NCBI GenBank assembly: GCA_030066595.1
Contig: JASJBI010000002.1
Coordinates: forward strand, 22,141 to 86,140
Reading direction: 5' to 3'
Origin: Alphaproteobacteria bacterium
Lineage (GTDB): Bacteria; Pseudomonadota; Alphaproteobacteria; JAJFFI01
Length of the DNA stretch: 64,000 nucleotides
Every line of letters begins with the position of its first letter. Position 1 is the first letter of the stretch. Made by a program: the position numbers and the translations under genes. Shown here piece after piece: positions 36,754 to 45,341 of the stretch. The notes beneath the pieces were generated by a model. It did not search any database. It worked only from the letters and a program-made list of their open reading frames with translations, and was not told the origin of the DNA.

Positions 36754-37977
36754 ATGACCGACCGGCCGCTCTCCGGCGTGCGCGTCATCGGGCTCGAACA
36801 GTACATGGCCGGGCCCTATTGCACCCTCTTGCTCGCCGACGCCGGGGCGGAGGTCATCAAGATCGAGCGTCCCGGCCTGGGCGACCCGCGCCGCGCCATG
36901 CCGCCTTTCGCCGAGAAGGAGGGTGCGAAGAAAGCCGCGGGCTTCATGGGCTACAACCGCAACAAAAAGAGCCTCGCCCTGGACCTCTCCAAGCCCGAGG
37001 GGCGCGACGTGTTCAAGCGCTTGGCCGCGACCGCCGACGTGGTGGTGGAGAATCTGCGCCCCGGCTCGATCGACCGCATGGGGCTCGGCTATGCCGCACT
37101 CAAGGATCTGAACCCGCGGCTGATCTATGCGGTGATCTCGGGCTTCGGCCGCCTGCCGGGCTACGAGGGGCCCTATGGCGACCGGCCCGCCTTCGACATC
37201 GTCGCCGAGGCGATGAGCGGGATCATGCATCTCGTGGGCTTCGAGGACAAACCGCCCTCCTGGACCATCTACGGCATGGCCGATCTCTATTCGGGCATGT
37301 GCACCGCCTTCGGCGTGATGCAGGCGCTCTACATGCGCGAACGCACGGGCGCGGGACAGCTCGTGGATTCCGCCATGTACGACAACATGCTGTCCCTGAA
37401 CGAGAGCATCGTGGCCCTCCATTCGGTGGCCGGCCAGTCGCCCCATCGCGGCCGGCCGCGCAACGCCTATCCCCGGGGCGCCTACGAGACCCGAGACGGC
37501 TACATCGCCTTGAACGTGCCGGACGAGCGCATCTGGCAGCGCCTCGCCGAGACCATCGGCCGGCCCGACCTCGCGACGGACGAGCGCAGCAACAGCGGCA
37601 CGGCCCGGGCCGCGAACCGCGAATTCCTCGACCCGATCATCGAAGGCTGGCTCAAGGCGCGCGGCCGGGACGAGGCGGTCGACGTCCTGAACGAGGCCGG
37701 CGTGCCCTGCGGGCCGGTGCACACGGCCGAGGACATCTTCGCCTGCCCCCAGGTCGCGGCCCGCCACATGCTGATGGAGATCGACGACCCCGAGGTCGGC
37801 CCGTTTCGGTTCGCCCGGACGCCCCTGCACCTTTCGTCCGCGCCCGAACCGCCCCGCGCGGCTGCGCCGCGGCTCGGCCAGCATACCCGGGCGGTGCTGC
37901 GCGGCCTGGACTACGCCGACGACGAGATCGACGGCCTGGCGGAGGCCGGCGTGGTGGAGGTGGCGGGCGCGGGTTAA
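36754..37977 (+). CDS. Class III CoA-transferase (CaiB/BaiF family)
   Basis: This 407-residue enzyme moves CoA between carboxylic acids. Typical landmarks are GVRVIGLEQYMAGPYCTLLL, ADAGAEVIKIERPGLGDPRR, RNKKSLALDLSKPEGRDVFK, and the catalytic Asp177 in IYGMADLYSGM. It ends ...DDEIDGLAEAGVV, as is usual. The acids used are unknown. It follows the thiolase on the same strand with about 270 bp of repeat-rich DNA between. Confidence 0.92.
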   Translation: MTDRPLSGVRVIGLEQYMAGPYCTLLLADAGAEVIKIERPGLGDPRRAMPPFAEKEGAKKAAGFMGYNRNKKSLALDLSKPEGRDVFKRLAATADVVVENLRPGSIDRMGLGYAALKDLNPRLIYAVISGFGRLPGYEGPYGDRPAFDIVAEAMSGIMHLVGFEDKPPSWTIYGMADLYSGMCTAFGVMQALYMRERTGAGQLVDSAMYDNMLSLNESIVALHSVAGQSPHRGRPRNAYPRGAYETRDGYIALNVPDERIWQRLAETIGRPDLATDERSNSGTARAANREFLDPIIEGWLKARGRDEAVDVLNEAGVPCGPVHTAEDIFACPQVAARHMLMEIDDPEVGPFRFARTPLHLSSAPEPPRAAAPRLGQHTRAVLRGLDYADDEIDGLAEAGVVEVAGAG

Positions 37978-38042
37978 GCCTCTAGGCGCACAAAGGGGAT
38001 GCGCTGCCTCGACGTCGCTTTCGGCCCATTGCGGACTCCGAG

Positions 38043-39800
38043 TTACTCCAGTCCGGCCAGTCGGAATCCTTCCACGTAGCGCTCAAGATCCTGCGGACGC
38101 ACCCAGGGGCCGTATTTGCGAGCCCAGGCCAGCGAAATCGTCGGCTGCAGACGTTTGGTTTCGGCCAGGGCGCGTCGCGCCTCGTCCAGCTCGCCCAGAT
38201 GGGCGTTGGTGATCGTAAACAGGCGCCAAGCGCCCACCATGTCGGGCCGGGCCTTGATCGTTTCGCGGGCAAGATCCCGCGCCTCGGCGTCGCGCTCGGC
38301 CGTGAATAGTCCGATCGACCGGAGCACAGGCAGCAGCACGTTGAATGGATCGCGGGGGCTGATGCGGAAGGCCCGGTCGATCGCTTCCATCGCCTCCTCG
38401 ACCTTGCCCGCATAGCCCATGATGGCTCCGAGCCAGAAATAGGCGAACGAGAAGTTTGGGTTTAGCTGGAGGGCTTTGCGCAGAGAATCGACCGCGTCCT
38501 CGTGGCGCCGGGCATAACCGTGGATAGCACCCACGACCAAGTGCGCCCACGGGTCTTGCTCGTCGAGCGCCATGGCGCGCCGCGCCATTGATTCGGCCTC
38601 GGGGATCAGCCGGGTCGGATCCTCGCCCCACCCCATCCAAGCGTGCCAGATGTTCGAAAAACCAAGGAGACCGTAAGCCTGTGCATAGCCAGGGTCGCGG
38701 TCGATCGCGGCCTGAAGCAACTCCTGCGCCCGCGCGTTGTCGGGCGCTGTCATTCGCCACAGGTGGTGCATCGAGCGCATGGCCAAGTCCCAGGCATCGA
38801 GGCTTTCGGGCGGCTTGCGCTTGGCCCGCTCGCTTTCGGCCACGTAGAGTTGGGGTTCGATGGTGGCGACGACGGTCTCGGTGATCTCGTCCTGGACGAC
38901 GAAGACATCGGTGAGCTCGCGGTCATAGCGCTCGGCCCAGAGATGGTTTCCCGTGGCCGCGTCGATCAGCTGAACCGAAATACGCGCCCGATTGCCCGAT
39001 TTGCGCACGCTGCCTTCGAGTACGTAGCGCACGCCGAGTTCCTGCGAGACCGCCTTGATATCCACCGCACGGCCTTTGTAGGTGAAGCTCGAATTGCGTG
39101 CGCTGACGAAGAGCCAACGCATGCGCGAGAGCCCCGTGATGATATCCTCGGCGATGCCGTCGGCGAAGTATTCCTGCTCGGGATCTCCCGACATGTTGTC
39201 AAACGGCAGCACCGCGATCGATGGCTTGTCCGGGAGGTCGAGCGAGACGCGCCCTGCTTCTAGGGTCACGGTCGCGGCGCCCGGATCGCCGAGTTGGATT
39301 CTGTGGACCCGCACGGGCTCGGCGATGTTCTTGACCTCCTGGGCGCCGAGATCGTCGAAGCCGATATCAAGCTTGCCCCTTACGCTCTGATATACGACAT
39401 CCGAGACGCAAATTCCGCCCGGCTCCGCCAATCCCTCCAAGCGGGCCGCGATGTTAACGCCGTCGCCGAGGATGTCGTCGCCGTCGATGACGATGTCGCC
39501 GAGATTGACGCCGACCCGGTAGGCAATACGTTCGTCGCCGGCAAAATCAGCTTCGCGCGTGACCATCGCTTCTTGAACTTCCACGGCGCAGCGCACGGCA
39601 TCCACGACGCTGTTGAATTCGATCAGCAAGCCATCGCCCATTGTCTTGACGATACGACCCTTGTACTGCGCGATCATCGGGTCGATCAGGTCGGCGCGAT
39701 GCGCTTTTTGACGCGCAATCGTGCCTTCCTCGTCCGCTTCCATGAGGCGTGAGTAACCGACCATGTCGGCGGCAAGAATGGCGGCTAGCCGGCGCTCCAT
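38043..39800 (-). CDS. Class III adenylate cyclase with TolB-like and TPR regions, copy 1
   Basis: This 585-residue soluble protein has an N-terminal cyclase domain (1-170) followed by a TolB-like segment (PDKPSIAVLPFDNMSGDPEQ, about 205-350) and TPR repeats to the end. Catalytic residues are all visible: metal Asp12 and Asp56, adenine-selecting Lys52 and Asp109, and transition-state Asn116 and Arg120 in DILGDGVNIAARLE. It should therefore make cAMP. GGGAGGG precedes the ATG at 39800. Two paralogues lie at 40998 and 45342. The TPR region probably binds a protein partner. Confidence 0.9.
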   Translation of the reverse strand: MERRLAAILAADMVGYSRLMEADEEGTIARQKAHRADLIDPMIAQYKGRIVKTMGDGLLIEFNSVVDAVRCAVEVQEAMVTREADFAGDERIAYRVGVNLGDIVIDGDDILGDGVNIAARLEGLAEPGGICVSDVVYQSVRGKLDIGFDDLGAQEVKNIAEPVRVHRIQLGDPGAATVTLEAGRVSLDLPDKPSIAVLPFDNMSGDPEQEYFADGIAEDIITGLSRMRWLFVSARNSSFTYKGRAVDIKAVSQELGVRYVLEGSVRKSGNRARISVQLIDAATGNHLWAERYDRELTDVFVVQDEITETVVATIEPQLYVAESERAKRKPPESLDAWDLAMRSMHHLWRMTAPDNARAQELLQAAIDRDPGYAQAYGLLGFSNIWHAWMGWGEDPTRLIPEAESMARRAMALDEQDPWAHLVVGAIHGYARRHEDAVDSLRKALQLNPNFSFAYFWLGAIMGYAGKVEEAMEAIDRAFRISPRDPFNVLLPVLRSIGLFTAERDAEARDLARETIKARPDMVGAWRLFTITNAHLGELDEARRALAETKRLQPTISLAWARKYGPWVRPQDLERYVEGFRLAGLE

Positions 39801-40135
39801 GCCAACCCTCCCTCGAGCGGGAGAGTAGTCAATGTTGGTGTTGATTGCCATGCGCTCAAGGAATGCGCCCATGACCGCATCAAGCCACACGCGGTCCTTT
39901 GGCCACGCCCGGCATTGTGGACGGTCTCGGTCCTGGAGCAGCGCTCGCCGCCTTGACACAGCCCGACCGAGCTGCGGGACGGTGTTGTATGCACCGGGCG
40001 CGCGGCGTGGCGCATAGCCGGTGCCTGCAACACCTGCCACCAGGCGTTCCGGAAAGAGGCGTGGCGCGCCCGCAAGTGACCCGACGGGCACGCCCACGCG
40101 TGTGTTATGTTCCCGACATCGGAAAGGACGGCGCG

Positions 40136-40849
40136 ATGTCCGAGAAACAGTGGGTCTGCACGGTCTGCGGCTACAACATGATCGGCGAGAGGCCGGACGT
40201 GTGCCCGTTCTGCGGCGCGCGCCACGACACCTTCGTCACCTGGGAGGAGGCCGAGAGGACCTACCGGGTCTCGCCGCGCCCGGTGACCGACGCCGTCACG
40301 CAGCTGATGTCGGTGCCGCGCCTTGGCATGGAGCATGCTGCCTATCGCATCGAGACGGGCGGTGCGGCGGTCTGGATCGACTGCCCCTCCGCCTTCAACC
40401 GCGACCTGCCGCCGGTCGACGCGATCTACTTTACGCATAAGGATTTCATGGGCGCGTCCAACCAGTATCGCGCGCTCTGGGACGCCAGGGTCGGCCTGCA
40501 CGCCCGGGACGCGGAACATCCGCTGGCCCGGCCGTTCCCGGTGGACGACCGTTTCACCGGCGACTTCGCCGCGCACGGCATCGAGGCCTTTCACATCGGC
40601 GGGCACACGCCCGGCTTCACCATGTACATCCATGGGCCGGTGCTGTTCGTCTGCGACTACGCCTTCCCGCCGGGCCCGGCGATGCGCCTCAACCCCTACG
40701 GGCCCAAGGACGAGACCCGCGCGCGTGGCAAGCGGGTGCTGGAGATCGCCGCCGACCGGCCGCTCGAGACCGTCTGCGGCTACAACTATGTCGCGGAGTT
40801 CGACGCCTGGCGCCGCGACTTCGAACGCGCGCTTGAGCAGTCAGGGTGA
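40136..40849 (+). CDS. Rubredoxin-like zinc ribbon fused to a metallo-beta-lactamase-like domain
   Basis: This 237-residue protein has an N-terminal rubredoxin/zinc-ribbon knuckle pair (CTVCGYNM at Cys8/Cys11, CPFCGA at Cys23/Cys26), then an MBL-fold domain. The usual THxHxDH metal motif is replaced by THKDFMGASN (His101, Asp103), while later ligands His157 (GGHTPG) and Asp174 (FVCDYAF) remain, so metal binding may be altered. Function could be redox or hydrolytic. The gene is divergent from cyclase 1. A cut-down copy of its 3' half lies at 45071-45174. Confidence 0.75.
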   Translation: MSEKQWVCTVCGYNMIGERPDVCPFCGARHDTFVTWEEAERTYRVSPRPVTDAVTQLMSVPRLGMEHAAYRIETGGAAVWIDCPSAFNRDLPPVDAIYFTHKDFMGASNQYRALWDARVGLHARDAEHPLARPFPVDDRFTGDFAAHGIEAFHIGGHTPGFTMYIHGPVLFVCDYAFPPGPAMRLNPYGPKDETRARGKRVLEIAADRPLETVCGYNYVAEFDAWRRDFERALEQSG

Positions 40850-40961
40850 GCGGGCCGGTTCGCCTGAAAAACGGTGCGACGCGCGCCAGCCGGCGTGGCG
40901 GAGGCAGCAGGCTATGGCACGGGCCCATTTTCGTTCAGAACGTCAAAGAGGACGCGGCGGA

Positions 40962-40985
40962 CGGCCTTCTAGGAGGCCGCGTTTT
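40962..40985 (+). terminator. Possible rho-independent terminator after the MBL gene
   Basis: CGGCCT (40962-40967) pairs with AGGCCG (40974-40979), extended by a G-T pair, and CGTTTT follows. It lies 113 bp after the MBL gene stop and just before the convergent cyclase 2 end, where a terminator is expected. Confidence 0.45.
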
Positions 40986-40997
40986 GACCCATCTCGA

Positions 40998-42761
40998 TCA
41001 TTCCGGCAGCCCCGCCCTCCGAAGGGCGTCCAGCAGCCGCCGCGTACGGGTGCCCGGCCGGTCCTTGGAAACGCCGTAGACATTCCTCATGCGAGAGATC
41101 GACAGCGTGGGTTCGAGGCGGAGAGCCTGCTGCAATGCCTTGCGCCCCTCTGTCTCTCGCCCCTGCACGAAGCAGAGGGCCGCGAGGGTTGCAGCGGGCA
41201 CGTACTGCGCCGTGGGAAACTCGCAAACCTTCTCGAAGATCTCGATTGCCCGGTCGAATTCGTCGAGCCTCATATAGGCCGACCCCTTGTAGTGCAGCAT
41301 GACCATCTTCAGTGGATCGTTCGGACTTAACCGGATGGCCGTTTCCGCGTAGTCGATTGCCTTCTTCGGATCCCCGCCATAGACGTGCGCCGCCGCAAGA
41401 CCAAGGTATCCGAGCGCGAAATTCGGATTGATGCTCACGCATGATTCCAGAGCCCGAAAGGCGGCTTGGTGTTCACCTTGCAACGTCTTCAAGCGTCCGA
41501 GCGCATGAAGAGCGAAGTGATCCCGCTGATCGATGCCGAGCGCCTTGCCGGCGTCTTCGAGACCTTGCTCGAGGACTTCGTTGCGATCGTCGGCCCACTC
41601 ATAGACGAGGAGCAACAGGCTGCAATACGCCAAGTGACCATAGGCCCGACCGAAGCTCGGATCGAATTCGATGGCTTGACGGATGAGCCGCATCCCTTGG
41701 TTGAGGTCTGCGAGATTATGCTGCCACATGAGTGACACGCCCTGTTGGAAGAGATCCCAGGCGTCCAAATGCTCCGTCGGCTTGCGTTTTGACCGCTCGC
41801 GCTCCGATCCGGCCAATTCCGGTTCAACGGCCGCGGCAATCGTCGAGGTGATCTCGTCCTGAAGGTCGAATATGTCCTCGAGGCTCCGATCGAAACGCTC
41901 GGCCCAGACGTGGTTGCCGCTCTCCGCCTCGATCAGCTGAGCCGAGATCCGGACCCGGCTTGCGGCCCTGCGCACGCTCCCCTCCAACACGTAGCGCACG
42001 CCCAGTTTCCGTCCCACCTCTTTGACGTCGACCGCTTGCCCCTTGTAGACGAAGGTCGAGTTGCGGGCGATGACGAAGAACCAGCGGAACTTGGAGAGTG
42101 CGGTAATGATGTCCTCGGTGATGCCGTCGGCGAAGTAATCCTGCTCTGGATCACCGGACAAGTTCTCAAAGGGCAGGACAGCGATCGAGGGTTTGTCGGG
42201 CATCGCGAGCGCCCTCTCGGGTGCGGATGTGCCCGCCGCTGCCTTTTGGTTCGTGGGCCAATGCCAAACTTGGATCGGCCGGTTGATGTTCTTGACCGCC
42301 CGGGCGCCCCTGTTCTCGAATGCAACGTCTGTCCGATCGCGGACCTGCTCGTAGACCGCGCCCGAGATACACAGGCCGCCGGGATCCGCCAGGCTTTCCA
42401 AACGAGCGGCCACGTTGACCCCGTCGCCGTAGATATCGGCGCGCTCGACGATGATATCTCCCAGATTGACGCCGATACGGAGCCGAATGCGGCTGTCCTC
42501 GGCCATGCCGGGCTCGCGTCCAGGCATCGCTTGCTGAATGTCGACCGCGCAGCGAACAGCTTCGATCACACTGGGAAACTCGGCCAAGAGCCCATCACCG
42601 ATGAGCTTTACGATGCGCCCTTTGTGCGCGGCTATTTTCGGCTGCACCAACTCCTTGCGCAGAGACTTGAGACGCTCGAACGTCCCCGCTTCATCCACGC
42701 GCATGAGGCGCGCGTAGCCGACCACATCAGCGGCAAGAATGGCGGCGAGCCTGCGTTCCAC
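40998..42761 (-). CDS. Class III adenylate cyclase with TolB-like and TPR regions, copy 2
   Basis: This 587-residue paralogue has the same order: cyclase domain, TolB-like segment (PDKPSIAVLPFENLSGDPEQ), TPR repeats. The catalytic set is intact with the same numbering as copy 1: Asp12, Lys52, Asp56, Asp109, Asn116, Arg120 (DIYGDGVNVAARLE). The residue after Lys52 is Leu in place of Thr. It ends RLLDALRRAGLPE, similar to copy 3. It is convergent with the MBL gene, and its 3' flank is homologous to that of copy 3. Confidence 0.9.
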   Translation of the reverse strand: MERRLAAILAADVVGYARLMRVDEAGTFERLKSLRKELVQPKIAAHKGRIVKLIGDGLLAEFPSVIEAVRCAVDIQQAMPGREPGMAEDSRIRLRIGVNLGDIIVERADIYGDGVNVAARLESLADPGGLCISGAVYEQVRDRTDVAFENRGARAVKNINRPIQVWHWPTNQKAAAGTSAPERALAMPDKPSIAVLPFENLSGDPEQDYFADGITEDIITALSKFRWFFVIARNSTFVYKGQAVDVKEVGRKLGVRYVLEGSVRRAASRVRISAQLIEAESGNHVWAERFDRSLEDIFDLQDEITSTIAAAVEPELAGSERERSKRKPTEHLDAWDLFQQGVSLMWQHNLADLNQGMRLIRQAIEFDPSFGRAYGHLAYCSLLLLVYEWADDRNEVLEQGLEDAGKALGIDQRDHFALHALGRLKTLQGEHQAAFRALESCVSINPNFALGYLGLAAAHVYGGDPKKAIDYAETAIRLSPNDPLKMVMLHYKGSAYMRLDEFDRAIEIFEKVCEFPTAQYVPAATLAALCFVQGRETEGRKALQQALRLEPTLSISRMRNVYGVSKDRPGTRTRRLLDALRRAGLPE

Positions 42762-43087
42762 GTGACGCCTCCCCCGGGAGAGAGACTACTCTGCGAGGGC
42801 CGGACATGCCATGCCGTCGCACGGGTGTGTGAATGACTGGAACTGGCTAATTTTGCCCCTCACACGCAGGATTGAGCTTATTGGCCAAGAGCGGCCGTCA
42901 AGGCGATGCACGACCGCTTAGGGCCGGAGAGCGGGCTGTTCAGTGAGGCTGCGAGACCGTCCGTGCCTGCCCCGTTAGAGACGCTGGTGCGTCGTTCTTT
43001 GATGGGCAGCGGGGTTGCTCCGCGTGAATGGACCAGCCGTCAGTTCTGCTTTTGAGGCCGAAGGTCGGCCCAAGCCCGGGCCGCACA
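42762..43087. other. Gap between cyclase 2 and the methyltransferase
   Basis: This 326-bp stretch has no recognised gene. It should hold the promoter of cyclase 2. Open frames across it lack start signals and known domains. Confidence 0.4.
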
Positions 43088-43879
43088 TCAGTCGTTGTTC
43101 CGGCGGGCATGCACGAGAACATTCTCGTCATACCACTCGACGGTGCCGTTGAACCGATCTCGCACCCTCTTTTGGAATACGGCCAACGCGTGTTCGAGCG
43201 CGTCCGGTTCGTAGAGGGCGAAGGTGGAATAATGCCGGCTTCTGACTTGTTCGACCAACCGCTCAAGTGATGACCGCCTCGGATATCGCAGGGAGGTCGC
43301 ATTGACGAACCTCAGCCCTGGCGTGTCCTCGATCCATCGCTGCATGTCGGCGAGTTCGTGCAGCCGCGTCTCCTTCTTGGTGAAGCCCGGAAAGTACCGG
43401 CCCCAGATGGTGCGAGCGTTCTGCGCGGGAAGCCGCGTGTAGACGAGCAAATGTCCGCTCGCCGCAAGCCCGTCTCTCGATCTCCTGAGAAAATCCCGAA
43501 AATCGAAGTGATGCACTGCGTTGAACGATGACACGAAATCATAGGCGCTGGCCTCCAGTTCCAGCTCTTCGACCGTCGACTGCCGTGTCTCGAATGCGTC
43601 GATCCCCTTGGCGGCCAGCAGCGCACGGACCTGTTCCAGCATGGCGCGGTTTGCATCGATGCAAGTGAGATGCAGTTCGGGGATGGTCTCGAACATCAGG
43701 AGGTCATATCGCCCGGGGCCGCAACCGATGTCGGCGCCCTTGGGGCAGGGCAGGCCTTTGAGGACCATCGCGATCCGCTCGACCGGCTCTCGGTCGGTGG
43801 TCCGAACGCCACGGTAGACCGACGAGACGTCGGTGAAATGGCGATTCATATCGTGGGTCTTGACCACGGGAGAACTCAC
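43088..43879 (-). CDS. SAM-dependent methyltransferase
   Basis: This 263-residue class I methyltransferase has motif I GADIGCGPGRYDLLMFE, the acidic loop LTCIDANRAML, and YDFVSSFNAVHHFDFRDFLR with the later strand GHLLVYTRLPAQN. The substrate is unknown. The start may be GTG 43879 or ATG 43849; neither has a strong ribosome site. It diverges from the PfkB kinase gene at 44151. Confidence 0.85.
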   Translation of the reverse strand: MSSPVVKTHDMNRHFTDVSSVYRGVRTTDREPVERIAMVLKGLPCPKGADIGCGPGRYDLLMFETIPELHLTCIDANRAMLEQVRALLAAKGIDAFETRQSTVEELELEASAYDFVSSFNAVHHFDFRDFLRRSRDGLAASGHLLVYTRLPAQNARTIWGRYFPGFTKKETRLHELADMQRWIEDTPGLRFVNATSLRYPRRSSLERLVEQVRSRHYSTFALYEPDALEHALAVFQKRVRDRFNGTVEWYDENVLVHARRNND

Positions 43880-44150
43880 GGACAGGCGCCGCTACTGACA
43901 GGTTGCGGGTGCGTCGCTCGAAGCGATCCGCTCCGACCGGTCGCCGATGCCGCGGATGAATTCGTGAGCGCGCGGACGCGCGGAGCTGTCGCGCATTTGG
44001 ACCGGCGGGCTCGTCTTCTAATAGCACAGTGGCATGAAATGGCAAATTGGTGCGCGGCTGGTACCATGGCCTGGCACAATAGGATGTGCGGTCCAACCTC
44101 CACGGCACCGGCGCTCCTACACCGATCGAAGGCTAGCAATACCGGTCTCC

Positions 44151-45035
44151 ATGAACCTCACTCGCGTCGCGCGCCTGGACCGTCCTCGGGTCGTGGTCAT
44201 AGGGTCCTTGACGAAAGATCAGGTGATCCACGATGGCACCCGTAGGCGTCAGATTGGCGGAGTCGTCTGGTACGCGGGGACGACGCTGGCAAAGCTGGGC
44301 GTAGAGACCCGGATCGTTACGCGGATCGCCTCCAAGGACCGTCAACTTTGCAAAGCGCTGGAGGCGGCCGGTGTCGAGACACGGGTCGAGCTCTCTGCGC
44401 AAACCACTACCTTCGTCAACGAATATACGACAGAGGCCCGCGATGGGCGCACGCAGCGCGTGCTGGCAATGGCCGACCCGATCCAGGCCAGTGCCCTGGA
44501 AGAGGCGCTGATCGACGCCGACTTGGTCTACCTCGGGCCACTGCACCCGGCGGACTTGAGTGAGGAAGCGCTCTCTTTTGTGAGACGGAAAAGAGAGTCT
44601 TTTAGCCTCGCTCTCGATGTTCAAGGCTTCACCCGCGTTGTGCATGACGAGTGTGTGTTGCCGCAGCTTGACGGAAGACTCCCATCCCTGCTCGCTGCCT
44701 GCGACGCCATCATGGCGAACGAAGACGAGGCGTGCCTCATCACCGGCTTGTCCCGTGCCTCGAACGCCGTGGGTGATTTGGCGCACCGCCATCGGAGTTC
44801 GGACGTCGTTGTGACATGCGGCGCAAAGGGTGCCTACGTGGCTCAAAAGGAGGAAATCCATTTCGTGGACTCGAACAACATCGTCGGATCCGACCCGACC
44901 GGCGCCGGTGACGTCTTCTTCGCCGCATACCTGGCCCACCGCATCAACAATGTGTCGACCGCCGAAGCCGCCGAGCGTGCCAGAGATCTAACGGCTGGAT
45001 GGCTGGTCAATCCTGATCGCAAGGCCCTGCTCTAA
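44151..45035 (+). CDS. PfkB-family carbohydrate or nucleoside kinase
   Basis: This 294-residue kinase phosphorylates a sugar or nucleoside hydroxyl with ATP. It has the GGVVWYAGTTLAKLG substrate-side region, NEDEACLITG, TCGAKGAYVA, and the signature SDPTGAGDVFFAAYL with the catalytic base Asp254. Length is typical. The ATG at 44151 is chosen because the conserved VVVIGSLTKD strand follows soon after; longer frames upstream are in noncoding DNA. It is divergent from the methyltransferase gene. Confidence 0.85.
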   Translation: MNLTRVARLDRPRVVVIGSLTKDQVIHDGTRRRQIGGVVWYAGTTLAKLGVETRIVTRIASKDRQLCKALEAAGVETRVELSAQTTTFVNEYTTEARDGRTQRVLAMADPIQASALEEALIDADLVYLGPLHPADLSEEALSFVRRKRESFSLALDVQGFTRVVHDECVLPQLDGRLPSLLAACDAIMANEDEACLITGLSRASNAVGDLAHRHRSSDVVVTCGAKGAYVAQKEEIHFVDSNNIVGSDPTGAGDVFFAAYLAHRINNVSTAEAAERARDLTAGWLVNPDRKALL

Positions 45036-45070
45036 GGCGACCGACGCGATCCGGGGTGGAGCTGGAACGA

Positions 45071-45174
45071 GCCGCTCACGGCATCGAGGCTCTTCATATC
45101 GGCGGGCACTATTGTGTACGGATTTCGACGGCTGGCGCCGCGACATTGCGCGCGCGGTCCAGGAGGCGGCGTGA
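45071..45174 (+). pseudogene. Internally deleted copy of the MBL gene 3' half
   Basis: 45071-45109 matches 40568-40606 of the MBL gene at 35 of 39 positions, ungapped. After 11 unrelated bases, 45121-45174 aligns ungapped with its last 54 bases (40796-40849), including the TGA. About 190 bp between them are missing and there is no start, so it cannot encode the enzyme. The homology continues downstream (45244-45280 versus 40917-40953) toward a cyclase gene in both places. Confidence 0.75.
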
Positions 45175-45341
45175 GGGGACGAGTCTGAGTCTCTGGCGGC
45201 GTGCCGCGTCAGCCAGCTGGCGAGGTGGACATGGCGCGCTGCGGCATGGGCCCACGTCCGGGCAAAACCTGAAAGAGGACATTGGGTACGGGTTGCGGCG
45301 AGGTCGCATACTGACCCTGAGCGGACAAGGCCATCTGCCGC

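Noticed and set aside
42940..43302. Minus-strand frame of 120 codons overlapping the methyltransferase 3' end
   Set aside because: It is mostly in another frame of the methyltransferase gene and has no domain.
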